Below are positions 8,028 through 16,646 of a stretch of DNA of 64,000 nucleotides, one piece after another (the first letter of the stretch is position 1; each line of letters opens with the position of its first letter). Both the position numbers and the translations under genes were made by a program. The stretch is from the NCBI GenBank assembly GCA_009779935.1, contig WRAX01000003.1:1-64000 (forward strand), written 5' to 3'. Origin of the DNA: Defluviitaleaceae bacterium (GTDB taxonomy: Bacteria; Bacillota; Clostridia; Lachnospirales; WRAX01). Below the pieces are notes generated by a model that had not been told where the DNA came from, did no database searches, and saw only the letters and a program-made list of their open reading frames with translations.

Positions 8028-8591
8028 CTACGATATATAGGTAATTTCGTTTTTATAGCGGCCATCCGCCCCATCATCCATACCGTATTCAGAATACCCA
8101 AGCATTACCGCCAGCGACGGCCTAAATCCTGCGGGGATTTTAAGGCGATTACGCCAACTTTCCCCATCTGCACCAAAAAATGCGAAAATAGGGAAATACG
8201 CAATACATGATGCAACCCCAAATGCTTGTGCCGTTATTAGCATATTTTGAGCGGACAAGCCACAAACCAGCTCAAACTGGCGTGTGGCTTCATTGCCTGA
8301 TAGGATGATTAGTGTAGATGCGCCATAAGTTCCGTCAAAACCAGGGCTAGAAAACAACGCAAAATGCTCTGCACTAATCTTGCCACCCTCACCTTTTGCA
8401 ACTCGGCTAATCTCTTCGATCAACCGTCTGTCCCGCAACACCGTAAAATGGCGGGAGTTTGGCATGATATAGGGTGCCGCCTGCCCAGCTTCCAGAATAT
8501 CTACAAGAATTTCTTGCGGCACAGGCTCGGTGGAAAAACCCCTGCAACTTCTTCGCCCCAAAATAACATCCAAAGTTTGAAACCCATCCAT
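8028..8591 (-). CDS. Nitroreductase-family protein
   Basis: A 187-residue FMN-dependent oxidoreductase of the nitroreductase fold. Features are the N-terminal RRSCRGF motif (phosphate-binding Arg residues), EAGQAAPYIMPNSRHF near 35-50, and the central GLSAQNMLITAQAFGVASC helix that lines the flavin site, ending in LGYSEYG. Substrate cannot be told from sequence. The ATG has AGGAGG about 11 nt upstream, and two small genes follow on the same strand. Confidence 0.85.
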   Translation of the reverse strand: MDGFQTLDVILGRRSCRGFSTEPVPQEILVDILEAGQAAPYIMPNSRHFTVLRDRRLIEEISRVAKGEGGKISAEHFALFSSPGFDGTYGASTLIILSGNEATRQFELVCGLSAQNMLITAQAFGVASCIAYFPIFAFFGADGESWRNRLKIPAGFRPSLAVMLGYSEYGMDDGADGRYKNEITYIS

Positions 8592-8667
8592 TGCGCTCTC
8601 ATCCTCCTAAAACCCAAACTGGCCAAATTTTATACCTTGCAAATGACTTTTTATTGTATACGCCACA

Positions 8668-8676
8668 ATTATATCA
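8668..8676 (-). promoter_or_regulatory. Extended -10 promoter of the nitroreductase unit
   Basis: On the minus strand TGATATAAT (extended -10) lies about 77 nt before the nitroreductase ATG. No good -35 box is found 17 bp upstream, so the extended -10 would have to compensate. The rest of the 160-nt gap shows nothing else clear. Confidence 0.45.
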
Positions 8677-8750
8677 AATTTTCAGGCAAATTGCATTTAT
8701 GTGTTTCTATGATGCTTGCCTTCCCGCCCGCTTTTTGCAGTAGTCGATAG

Positions 8751-9614
8751 TTATGCTTTGCCCTTGGATCCGAATAGCTCAATCTTCTCACGCACGGCAT
8801 TTTTTATGGCTTCCACGCCGGGGGCAAGCAGCTTGCGTGGGTCATAACCTTTGCCTTGCTTGTCCTTGCCATCCTCAACATATTGTCGGATGGCAGCAGC
8901 AAAAACCAGTTGCAGCTCTGTATTAACATTTATTTTGCTAACCCCAAGACCAATACTGCGTTTAACCATCTCCTCCGGGATGCCCGTGCCACCGTGCAAA
9001 ACCAGCGGAATACCACCGGTGGAATCATTAATGGCTTCCAATGCGTCAAAATCCAGCCCTTTCCAGTTGGCAGGGTAAACCCCGTGTATGTTGCCAATGC
9101 CTGCCGCCAAAAAGTCTATGCCCGTTTCGGCTATTCTGCGGCACTCATCCGCATCGGCAATTTCGCCCGCACCAATTACTCCATCTTCCTCGCCGCCAAT
9201 GGAGCCCACCTCAGCTTCCACAGAAATCCCTTTGGCATGGGCAAGTTTCAACACTTCTTTGGTTTTGGCAATATTTTCATCAATCGGAAGATGGCTACCA
9301 TCAAACATAACGCTGGTAAAGCCCGCATCGATGCACGCCAAACAATCCTCATATGTACCATGATCCAGATGGGTTGCTACGGGTACGGTGATTTTTAAGT
9401 CATTAACCATTGCTCCAACCAATGCAACAACGGTCTTAAAGCCACCCATGTACTTGGCAGCCCCCGCCGAAACTCCTAAGATAATAGGGCTGTTCATCTC
9501 TTGCGCCGTTTGCAAAATTGCCTTTGTCCACTCCAAATTGTTGATGTTGATTGCCCCAACAGCATATTGACTTGCACGGGCTTTTTTCAGCATTTCAGCC
9601 GCATTCACTAACAT
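8751..9614 (-). CDS. fba: Class II fructose-1,6-bisphosphate aldolase
   Basis: A zinc-dependent aldolase that splits fructose-1,6-bisphosphate in glycolysis. The 287-residue protein shows THLDHG (zinc His) near 83, FDGSHLP near 107, EAEVGSIGGEEDG near 135, GNIHGVY near 175 and LHGGTGIP near 208, with the substrate-binding NVNTE near 232. It is short, like the FbaA form common in Firmicutes. It follows the motility block by 34 nt with a good AGGA site and no obvious promoter, so it may be transcribed with it. Confidence 0.93.
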   Translation of the reverse strand: MLVNAAEMLKKARASQYAVGAININNLEWTKAILQTAQEMNSPIILGVSAGAAKYMGGFKTVVALVGAMVNDLKITVPVATHLDHGTYEDCLACIDAGFTSVMFDGSHLPIDENIAKTKEVLKLAHAKGISVEAEVGSIGGEEDGVIGAGEIADADECRRIAETGIDFLAAGIGNIHGVYPANWKGLDFDALEAINDSTGGIPLVLHGGTGIPEEMVKRSIGLGVSKINVNTELQLVFAAAIRQYVEDGKDKQGKGYDPRKLLAPGVEAIKNAVREKIELFGSKGKA

Positions 9615-9648
9615 AATTTTTCCTCCATATATTCAAAATTTTAATTGC

Positions 9649-10227
9649 CTATGAAATTATTCCTAATATCACATCAAAGTCCCCATTTACAGGCAATAAA
9701 AAGGTGCCCGCCATCAGCCTAAGCGAAAGGCCGCTTCTAACGGCAAAATCAGCAAAAGCCGCCGCATCATCCACTATACCGTAGTGTTGCAAAATAACAG
9801 CAATATGGTCACCCATGGCACCATGGGGAATTGTTACCCAAACGTATTCCTGGTCTTGGTTTCCGTATTGTTCTTGGTTTTGATAGGGCTGTTCTTCTGC
9901 AATATATTCAGGTTCATCGTTGTCATATACCTCTTCATCATGGGGCAACGATTCTTCATCTACCTCAGTCACATCCACCTCATCAGGAAAAACCATACCT
10001 AAAAGCCTTGCCCTTGCAATTGCCGCTTCTTGGCTGACATAGGCCGCCTCGTGGGCATCGTACAAAAGCCCCTGCAAATACTGGTTTTCATCCTCAAAAG
10101 CTGCAAAATGGGCATTGCGCTGGATGATGTAAAAAACAAATACCAAAAGCACGGTTATGGCAATGCCAAGCCCCGCACCCAACAACAAGCTACCTTTATT
10201 GCCACTTTGGTTAGCTATTTTGCCCAC
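9649..10227 (-). CDS. Membrane protein with MltG-like LysM domain
   Basis: The 192-residue protein has a membrane anchor (about 14-36), an acidic Gln/Glu-rich linker, and a C-terminal segment (about 130-192) that resembles the LysM-like subdomain of endolytic transglycosylase MltG: VTIPHGAMGDHIAVIL, then GIVDDAAAF and LMAGTFLLP. The catalytic domain of MltG is absent, so any enzymatic role is unlikely. The start is GTG; the ribosome site sits unusually close to it. It overlaps the upstream gene by 17 nt at the end of the motility block. Confidence 0.6.
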   Translation of the reverse strand: MGKIANQSGNKGSLLLGAGLGIAITVLLVFVFYIIQRNAHFAAFEDENQYLQGLLYDAHEAAYVSQEAAIARARLLGMVFPDEVDVTEVDEESLPHDEEVYDNDEPEYIAEEQPYQNQEQYGNQDQEYVWVTIPHGAMGDHIAVILQHYGIVDDAAAFADFAVRSGLSLRLMAGTFLLPVNGDFDVILGIIS

Positions 10228-10708
10228 CTCCCAAAGTCAATATAAGCCCAACTTCTCCTTTGCCCATGTCCAATTTACGGGCAATTTCTTCCACGCTTTG
10301 CCCGTCTTTGTGCATCTGTACAATATTTGCAAATTTTGGATTTATGCTTATTTTTTTACTGTCATCAATTACCATGTCCACCCGCTTGGCATATTCTTCC
10401 AAGCCCCTTGCCTGCCCAATTTTATGGATTTTTGGCGTGCCTTCGTCCATCTTCTTCTGCTTTTCGTCAATCAGGCTGTACAAAAACAGCAATTCTTGGT
10501 ACTTATTATCAAATTCCTTAAAAACATTTTTGGACATGTCGCTAAGCTCCGAAATCGCCTCATCAGCCGACCCGGAACCATCAAACATGTCCAAATTTAC
10601 AGTTTTATTGCGTGAAAGCTTTATCCCTGCCGCAACAACACATAAACCGCCTGCAACAAGCAATAGTATAAGCATAAATATGAAAAAATCCATTTGAAAC
10701 AGCGTCAT
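10211..10708 (-). CDS. SwrB/YlxL-like membrane protein
   Basis: A 165-residue protein with one N-terminal membrane helix (about 8-28), a cytoplasmic coiled-coil region (about 55-90) and a C-terminal helix-turn-helix-like segment (MHKDGQSVEEIARKLDMG). This layout and its place just beyond sigma-D match Bacillus SwrB (YlxL), which promotes assembly of the flagellar basal body. Sequence similarity is concentrated in the C-terminal part. ATG at 10708 has AAGGAG 6 nt upstream. Confidence 0.65.
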   Translation of the reverse strand: MTLFQMDFFIFMLILLLVAGGLCVVAAGIKLSRNKTVNLDMFDGSGSADEAISELSDMSKNVFKEFDNKYQELLFLYSLIDEKQKKMDEGTPKIHKIGQARGLEEYAKRVDMVIDDSKKISINPKFANIVQMHKDGQSVEEIARKLDMGKGEVGLILTLGGGQNS

Positions 10709-10717
10709 AACCGCTCC

Positions 10718-11029
10718 TTAAATCATAATGTCCAGCATTCCCCTACCGGGCTTGGGGGGGTTGTTTTTGTCATCTTGTCCATCGGCTTCCTTATCGTCAT
10801 TTTGGCCGCCTGTGCTGCCACCTCTGCCGCGCCCGTCTTTATCCAATTCCTGTTTTTGGGCTTCATCAGTTTCCCCTACGGTTTTTTGTCTTTCGTCCGC
10901 CACCTTGGCAAATTGCTGGGCAAACTGGTTGTTCTGTGTTTCCGCCCTACTACCGTCGTTGTTGGTAAGGCGGTTTACCTCCGGCATCCGTTGTATCATC
11001 ACCTGCATATCCACAGGGCGTATCGACAT
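10718..11029 (-). CDS. Small hydrophilic protein of the motility block
   Basis: A 103-residue soluble, low-complexity protein. The N-terminal half (MSIRPVDMQVMIQRMPEV) looks conserved and helical; the C-terminal half is a disordered run of Gly, Asp, Lys and Asn. No known domain. It lies between fapA and the SwrB-like gene with an AGGAGG ribosome site, so it is probably translated along with them. A flagellar or membrane-adaptor role is inferred only from position. Confidence 0.55.
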   Translation of the reverse strand: MSIRPVDMQVMIQRMPEVNRLTNNDGSRAETQNNQFAQQFAKVADERQKTVGETDEAQKQELDKDGRGRGGSTGGQNDDKEADGQDDKNNPPKPGRGMLDIMI

Positions 11030-11041
11030 GCCAATCCCCTC

Positions 11042-12655
11042 CTATTCTATGAAAACCTCTGCCTTTATAACCCCGTTGACAGAGCGCAAAACCGATATGG
11101 TAATATCATCATAAAGATATTTGTAAGCACTGCCGATAGTAACGCTAACCCCTGAATGTATGACCTTTTCAGCCACAACCTTACCAGTGGTGCGCTTTAA
11201 GGTCTCTGCAATCTCTGTCATCTCTTCTTCCATTTTTACAGCCCTGTCCCGCAACATATTGCGGTTTTGCAGCAATTGCACCAAAAGAGCCTTGCGCTTA
11301 GCATCCATATTGGCCACATCTTCATTTTGCACCACATTTTCATAACTTTCGTTAAGTTGGTTAAATTGCTGTTTTGCGGTTACATAGGCTGCCTTCATCT
11401 CCTCATATCTGGCCGCCAGCTCCATATTTCCGCCAACTTTGATTTCCGTGCGGGTACCCATGTGGGAGCCAATAGTTTTCGCCCTAACCTCCTCACCAGC
11501 GGTTACTGTGCCGCCGGCGATAAAACAGTTGTCCCCCTCCAAAACCACCGCCCCATCCACAATAATTTCGGAATGAAGTAAGGCGTTGGTTGTAAGGTTG
11601 CCTTTGGAGATTATTGTGGCATTTTGGGCAAATTTGGTGAAAACATTACAACCCGATTCCACACGCCCTTTACTGCGCCCCATAATGCCGCCATATAGGT
11701 TGATGGAGCCTGTAGCACGTATGGTTGCCGCTTCCACAATGCCCTTAATTTCAATATTACCTTGCGCCTCCACAGAAAAGCCCGAAAGCACAGCCCCTGA
11801 TATGATGACAGAGCCTGCAAAATCAATATTTCCCGTAGAAAAGTCCACATTCCCGGGTATTTCCAAAAGCGGCGAAATGGACATGCTTTTGCCCGAAATA
11901 ACCAGTTGCCCGGCAGCTTCTGAAATAAGCTCCATTTCATCATCGCTAATGATAGTGTTTTTGCCCTTGGTTAGCTTAGGTGCGGGCTTGCCGGGTTTTG
12001 CCGCAATAGCATCGCCAAAAACATCCGCACCCGTCTCACCATCAGTGGGATTTATACGGTATGCCAGCACCTCCCCCGCTTGCACGGAGCTGAAATAGTT
12101 AATTTCTTTATAATCCACAGTACCATCACCCAAAATTTTGGGCTGGTTTTTTTTGCCTGTTATGTCATAATTATAAACAACCGTACCATCGGTGCCGCTT
12201 ACGGGGGATTTGCCTTTCGCTATCACAAATGTGTCCGAATAGTCTTTGTCCGCACCCTTTTCAGTCAATCCCTTTACTGTATCTTCATCAATGCCAAATT
12301 TGATGCCAAACCCGGCAATTTTTTCCAATAACATCTCTTCCGTCAACAAAGCACCGTCATTTTGGGGGGGCGAAAATTTTACGATGGCGGACATTTTGTC
12401 CCTCGATGCTTCAAAGGTAACGCTTTCATCTACGGGGGGCCTTAGATTTTCTTCAGAAATTTTGCCCGTAACAATAGCTTCGTCGGACTTCAAAAGGTCA
12501 CTAACCACATTAAAATCCACATTTTTCAGGCCGCTTCCTTCGATGACTGTCAAAACATCCTTGCGGCTAACTTCCACGCTTTTATCCGACTTGTCGATGA
12601 CGATATACATGCCGTCCTTGCGCTCTTCAATCTTGATAAAATCCGTTGCCATCAT
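11042..12655 (-). CDS. fapA: FapA family protein (DUF342)
   Basis: The 537-residue protein has the FapA layout: an N-terminal domain (about 1-180), a glycine- and valine-rich beta-helix (about 240-410; ISGAVLSGFSVEAQGNIEIKG is typical) and a C-terminal coiled coil (about 415-500). FapA proteins are found next to motility genes in Firmicutes and a Vibrio relative inhibits flagellar assembly in response to glucose signalling; the role here is not known. Two ATG codons at 12655 and 12652 are both possible. A consensus promoter precedes it. Confidence 0.85.
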   Translation of the reverse strand: MMATDFIKIEERKDGMYIVIDKSDKSVEVSRKDVLTVIEGSGLKNVDFNVVSDLLKSDEAIVTGKISEENLRPPVDESVTFEASRDKMSAIVKFSPPQNDGALLTEEMLLEKIAGFGIKFGIDEDTVKGLTEKGADKDYSDTFVIAKGKSPVSGTDGTVVYNYDITGKKNQPKILGDGTVDYKEINYFSSVQAGEVLAYRINPTDGETGADVFGDAIAAKPGKPAPKLTKGKNTIISDDEMELISEAAGQLVISGKSMSISPLLEIPGNVDFSTGNIDFAGSVIISGAVLSGFSVEAQGNIEIKGIVEAATIRATGSINLYGGIMGRSKGRVESGCNVFTKFAQNATIISKGNLTTNALLHSEIIVDGAVVLEGDNCFIAGGTVTAGEEVRAKTIGSHMGTRTEIKVGGNMELAARYEEMKAAYVTAKQQFNQLNESYENVVQNEDVANMDAKRKALLVQLLQNRNMLRDRAVKMEEEMTEIAETLKRTTGKVVAEKVIHSGVSVTIGSAYKYLYDDITISVLRSVNGVIKAEVFIE

Positions 12656-12680
12656 CCCACCACCTCTCGACTTTAACCTA

Positions 12681-12709
12681 ATTATATCACATTTTGCCGG
12701 CTATGTCAA
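12681..12709 (-). promoter_or_regulatory. Sigma-A promoter of fapA, overlapping the sigma-D stop
   Basis: TTGACA (12704-12709), a 17-bp spacer ending TGA, and TATAAT (12681-12686) on the minus strand. This is a perfect consensus with extended -10. The -35 hexamer is made of the last two sense codons of the sigma-D gene (Leu-Thr), so the promoter is built into its 3' end. Confidence 0.8.
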
Positions 12710-13486
12710 CAAAAGGGCTTTGTGTTTTTCCAGCCGTGCACGCATTTTAAGCATTGCCTTGGAATGGATTTGGGACACGCGAGATTCTGACACCTGCAAA
12801 ACCTTGCTGATTTCTTTTAGGGTTAATTCTTCGTAATAATACAAGGCAACCACCATCTGCTCTTTTTCCGACAGGGTTTTTATGGCTTCCGCAATTTCCT
12901 GTTTTAGCTCCTCTTTGGCAAAAACCGCCTCGGGTGATGTTTCATCATCCCCGGCGGGCTCAAAACTACCTTCGTGGTTTTGATCCAAATAATCATCCAA
13001 GGAAATTAGTGAAACAAGAGATGATTTTTTAATTTCTTCTTGCACCTGCTCCAGAGGTATGTTCATAAATTGGGCAAGCTCGGCTTCTTCCGGTTCCCTG
13101 CCTAATTCGGCTTCCAACTCACTGTATGCAGTGTCCAATTGGCGGTTTTTTTGCCTTTGTGTCCTAGGCACCCAATCCAGCGAGCGAATACTGTCCAGCA
13201 CCGACCCGCGTATACGTAAAGATGCGTAGGTTTCAAACTTTACACCCTTTTCACCGTCAAATTTTTCAATGGCATCAATCAGCCCAAAGATGCCGGATGA
13301 TATTAAGTCCTCTTTATCCATGGACGTGCCAACGTAAATATTAAGCCTTCCCACAACATATTTTATCATGGACGAATAATGTACAATAAGCTCCTCTTTG
13401 GCAGTTTGCCGCACAGAAGCTTCTTTGTGGTTTCGATAAATTTCCCATGTTTTGTCGATGTCAATATCGATGTTCTTTAACGCCAT
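12701..13486 (-). CDS. fliA: RNA polymerase sigma factor for motility (FliA/SigD)
   Basis: This 261-residue sigma-28 family factor directs late flagellar and chemotaxis promoters. Region 2 is visible as SSGIFGLIDAIEKFD and FETYASLRIRGSVLD, followed by WVPRTQRQK; region 4 contains LSEKEQMVVALYYYEELTLKEI with the helix-turn-helix VSESRVSQIHSKAM. It is preceded by a good ribosome site (AAAAGGGGTG). It sits downstream of cheC-cheD as in Bacillus fla/che operons. Its last codons form the -35 box of the fapA promoter. Confidence 0.94.
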   Translation of the reverse strand: MALKNIDIDIDKTWEIYRNHKEASVRQTAKEELIVHYSSMIKYVVGRLNIYVGTSMDKEDLISSGIFGLIDAIEKFDGEKGVKFETYASLRIRGSVLDSIRSLDWVPRTQRQKNRQLDTAYSELEAELGREPEEAELAQFMNIPLEQVQEEIKKSSLVSLISLDDYLDQNHEGSFEPAGDDETSPEAVFAKEELKQEIAEAIKTLSEKEQMVVALYYYEELTLKEISKVLQVSESRVSQIHSKAMLKMRARLEKHKALLLT

Positions 13487-13540
13487 GGTTTTTCACCCCT
13501 TTTGTCAAAGAGTTGTAGTTGCAAACTAAGTTATCTCCAT

Positions 13541-13837
13541 TTAGCTTGCCTCATTATTAGCATGTTCATCCCGCTCTGCAAATGCAGGTTCTGCGGGGTT
13601 TGGTTCATCTTCAAAATCTTCCAGTACATATTGGGCAAGCAATTCCTCTTCCTCTGTTTTTGGTGGAAAAATTTTGCGCAACACCATTTTCACAATTAAG
13701 CCCAAAATGTAAAACGCTACCATGCTGACCAGCAAGTGAAGCAAAACATCTGGCAAATCCCGTCCAATAACAACATTTACAACGGTAACAGCTAAGCCGG
13801 CCAAAAGGCACAGGATAATCTCAAGTTTTTCAAGCAT
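13541..13837 (-). CDS. Small membrane protein of the che region
   Basis: A 98-residue protein with two membrane helices (about 5-25 and 30-55) and an acidic, probably cytoplasmic tail (about 62-98, many Glu, Asp and Ala). No family recognised. ATG at 13837 is chosen because AAAGGTG lies about 12 nt upstream; a TTG 42 nt earlier would overlap cheD. It lies between cheD and sigma-D on the same strand and is likely co-transcribed. Confidence 0.55.
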   Translation of the reverse strand: MLEKLEIILCLLAGLAVTVVNVVIGRDLPDVLLHLLVSMVAFYILGLIVKMVLRKIFPPKTEEEELLAQYVLEDFEDEPNPAEPAFAERDEHANNEAS

Positions 13838-13853
13838 ATCAACCAGCACCTTT

Positions 13854-14339
13854 CTAAATCTCTTTTGTACCCTTGCCAATTGTTTTTACCAGCAACCTAC
13901 CATCATCTGTGTAAAGCTCTATGGTGCGGCCGTAGTTTTCCCGCACGTCTTGGGATTTAATTGGCACGCCAAGCTCTCTCAAAATTTTAAGAGATGCATC
14001 CACATTCCTATCCCCTACACGCATTGCGCCATCGGTAGCAGAAAAATTAAACATTTGCGCCCCGCCGGCAAGCTTAGCAACAATACTTTTTTTATTTGCC
14101 CCGGCCTTCGCCATATCATTAATCAAGCGGATTGTGGCGGTATCTACAAATTTCGCCACATTGCTGTTGTTTGTTATCTGGGTAGAATCAGGCAACATGC
14201 AATGCGCCATGCCTGCCACCTTATTTACAGGGTCATAAAGACAGATGCCAACGCAACTGCCCAAACCCAGTGTTGTCAGCATTCCGGGGTGTTTAACCAC
14301 CTTCATATCCGCCATGCCCACCATTGTTTTCGCTGCCAT
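13854..14339 (-). CDS. cheD: CheD receptor glutamine deamidase
   Basis: CheD deamidates glutamines on chemoreceptors and, bound to CheC, boosts CheC phosphatase activity. The 161-residue protein has the catalytic Cys29 in GLGSCVGICLYD and His46 in MAHCMLPD, plus the family motif AKLAGGAQMF near 90. It follows cheC by 1 nt, as expected for a partnered pair. No receptor gene lies in this window. Confidence 0.94.
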   Translation of the reverse strand: MAAKTMVGMADMKVVKHPGMLTTLGLGSCVGICLYDPVNKVAGMAHCMLPDSTQITNNSNVAKFVDTATIRLINDMAKAGANKKSIVAKLAGGAQMFNFSATDGAMRVGDRNVDASLKILRELGVPIKSQDVRENYGRTIELYTDDGRLLVKTIGKGTKEI

Positions 14340-14340
14340 A

Positions 14341-14946
14341 TCAACCTACCCCTAAAGAGCTGAGAATAATTCCAAAAGATTCAAAATCGGGCACCAGCAG
14401 GAAGAATCCTGTGGCATTTTTTTCTTGTGTTTCAAACAAAGTGTCAATCAAAAGTACACCTTCGGACATTTTGCTAAATTCGATGGCAGGTACGGAAAGA
14501 ATTGCCGCAGCCATATCACGGGTAAGCATTGGTGGCGTAGGGGTTACAGATTTGCCTATAAAAGATGCCACCGAACCCAAGTAAGAAGAGCAAAGTATAT
14601 TACCAATTTCTCCTAGGGCAGATAGCTCCATCTCGGTAAATTCTTCAACTTCCTGCGAATCGCCCCCTACAAGGCCGTTTATAAGCACACGGGCAGATTC
14701 GGGCGCAATCAAAAACATCATCATGCCATTAATATCACCCGAAATGTTGACTAAGATGCCGAAAACAATGGCTTCTTCGCCACCCATTATGGCTCCTGCC
14801 TCATTAAACTTTACAAGTCTAACTTCCGGCACAGTCATCTTAACTTGGGAGGAAAGCATGGTCGCCAAAGCTCCTGCCGCATTTCCCACGCCAATGTTGC
14901 CAATTTCTTTTAATACATCAAAGTGCAGCTCGTTAAGCTGGTTCAT
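14341..14946 (-). CDS. cheC: CheC CheY-P phosphatase
   Basis: CheC removes phosphate from CheY-P and helps adaptation together with CheD. The 201-residue protein carries both active-site helices: KEIGNIGVGNAAGAL (E14, N17) and LGEIGNILCSSYLGS (E113, N116). ATG at 14946 matches the family start (MNQLNELH); a GTG at 14967 abuts the only clear ribosome site AAAGGG, so TTG at 14958 is also possible. It precedes cheD and follows the PilZ gene. Confidence 0.93.
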   Translation of the reverse strand: MNQLNELHFDVLKEIGNIGVGNAAGALATMLSSQVKMTVPEVRLVKFNEAGAIMGGEEAIVFGILVNISGDINGMMMFLIAPESARVLINGLVGGDSQEVEEFTEMELSALGEIGNILCSSYLGSVASFIGKSVTPTPPMLTRDMAAAILSVPAIEFSKMSEGVLLIDTLFETQEKNATGFFLLVPDFESFGIILSSLGVG

Positions 14947-14984
14947 ATTTCTAAGCAAAATACGCACCCCTTTCTGTGGGTTGG

Positions 14985-15713
14985 CTATTGCGGCACATTG
15001 CCCACAACACGCCTTTGTTTTTTCTGCTCATCAAAAATATATTTAACAATTTCTTCCTGCTGCTCGAGAGGGATGCCTGTAAAAATTACACGGTATTGGA
15101 ATTTATGGGTGGTTTTTGGCAGAAATTGCTTTTCCAGCACCTGTCCTTTTAGCACCATGTGGTTGTCCCCCAAGATAAATTCGCATCTTATGGGATTTCT
15201 TAGATCCATTTCCTTGTCGGTTACAAAGCGCAGGCCGCCACCGCCAATATCTTTAATGATACCTTCAAAGGTTTCCCCTAGCTGGTCTAAGCGCACGGTT
15301 TGGATAATGGCACTGTACAAATCCTCGTTTTCCTCTTCTTCCGCTTCCCCTTCAATAATAGAATATTTCATATCAATATTGCAAGAGAAGCGAAAAAACT
15401 CCCGTCGTTGCACACGGTAGCCATCATTGGACAAGCGCAGGGCAACAAAATAATTTTCCCCATCCTTAACAAAGCCTTCAAAGTATCCCTTAAAAACCAG
15501 CATGGCTTGCTTGGTGTACACTGTTACCTCATATTCCCTACCTTGCAACATATCCAGCAACTGGTCACCCCTGGCGGGTTGGTACACACTTAGGATGTTG
15601 TTGCGTTTATCCAAAATATCCAGCACCTTGCTGGTATATACAATTTCGCCCATATTTCTAAATTGCACCTTGATGTCAAGCTTATCCCCCACGGTGATAT
15701 TGACAAAAGACAT
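14985..15713 (-). CDS. PilZ-domain flagellar brake protein (YcgR/YpfB type)
   Basis: The 242-residue protein has an N-terminal YcgR-like domain (about 1-95) and a C-terminal PilZ domain (about 100-225). PilZ proteins of this type bind cyclic di-GMP and slow the flagellar motor. The arginine motif QRREFFR (R104-x3-R108) is intact, but the second motif, normally D/NxSxxG, reads D155-I-G-G-G-G160, so the Ser is replaced by Gly. Binding may be altered. It occupies the place held by cheB-cheA-cheW in Bacillus. Confidence 0.85.
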   Translation of the reverse strand: MSFVNITVGDKLDIKVQFRNMGEIVYTSKVLDILDKRNNILSVYQPARGDQLLDMLQGREYEVTVYTKQAMLVFKGYFEGFVKDGENYFVALRLSNDGYRVQRREFFRFSCNIDMKYSIIEGEAEEEENEDLYSAIIQTVRLDQLGETFEGIIKDIGGGGLRFVTDKEMDLRNPIRCEFILGDNHMVLKGQVLEKQFLPKTTHKFQYRVIFTGIPLEQQEEIVKYIFDEQKKQRRVVGNVPQ

Positions 15714-15755
15714 GGATTTTGCCCCCTCTTTTTAAAAACTTTTCTAAATTTTATA

Positions 15756-16634
15756 TTATCCGCCAAAGAAGCCGCCAAGCCGCTTCATAAAGCCCTTCAT
15801 GCCTGATTCTTTGGCAGGTTTTCTGTCCAGTAAGATGTTGCCAATTCTTTCAATTTCCCTTGTAAAGTTGGAATTAGGGAAGGATAGCAAACATGGTTTT
15901 TGCTGTTTAACAGCTTTAACCAAGCTTTGGTCAAAAAGTATTGTTCCCAGATGTTCTATATCCATCTCCAAAAATTTTTGTGATACTTTGTGTAGGTTTT
16001 TGAAAATCCCATCCCCTTCTTTTTTGTCATCCGCACGGTTTATGACTATTTTGAATTGGGGAATATGCCCACCCCGCTCTTTTACAGATTTCATAAGGGA
16101 ATAGGCGTCGGTGATGGAGGTGGGCTCGGGTGCACAAACCACAATGCTTTCCCGTGATGCTACTACGAATTTTAGTACGGCGTTGGAAATGCCCGCACCT
16201 GTGTCGATTAGAATAATATCCGCCATGTGGTCCAATTGTACCAACTTGTCAACCATGGTGCTAAGGGCATCTTCGCCCGCATTTGCCATTTCGGTAAGCC
16301 CGCTGCCGCCGGATATGAAGCCCAAATTACTTTCAAGGCGGGTTATTGCTGCATCCAATGTGCATCTTCCGTGTATTACGTCCAACAAGCTACGCTCAGG
16401 GGCAACGCCCAACAAAATTTCAATATTTGCAAGCCCAAGGTCTGCATCCAGCACAATTACCCTATAACCCTGCCGTTGAAGGAAAAGCCCCAAATTGACG
16501 GTAAAATTCGTTTTACCTACGCCACCTTTGCCGCTGGTTACGGCAATAACCCTTGCCCCAAATATAGGTACTTCGGGCAAGGCAACCTCGCTACGTGAAT
16601 TTAGCAAATCTCTCAGCTTATCAGCTTGATCCAT
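15756..16634 (-). CDS. flhG: FlhG (YlxH) ATPase, flagellar number regulator
   Basis: A MinD-type ATPase of 292 residues that controls flagellar number and placement by activating the FlhF GTPase. The N-terminal activator motif DQADKLR is present at residues 2-8, followed by the deviant Walker A SGKGGVGKT at 34-42 and the Walker A' region LDADLGLANIEILLG near 62. The C-terminal end (MKGFMKRLGGFFGG) looks like the amphipathic membrane helix of MinD relatives. It follows flhF by 12 nt. Confidence 0.94.
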   Translation of the reverse strand: MDQADKLRDLLNSRSEVALPEVPIFGARVIAVTSGKGGVGKTNFTVNLGLFLQRQGYRVIVLDADLGLANIEILLGVAPERSLLDVIHGRCTLDAAITRLESNLGFISGGSGLTEMANAGEDALSTMVDKLVQLDHMADIILIDTGAGISNAVLKFVVASRESIVVCAPEPTSITDAYSLMKSVKERGGHIPQFKIVINRADDKKEGDGIFKNLHKVSQKFLEMDIEHLGTILFDQSLVKAVKQQKPCLLSFPNSNFTREIERIGNILLDRKPAKESGMKGFMKRLGGFFGG

Positions 16635-16646
16635 AACTTCTCCCCG

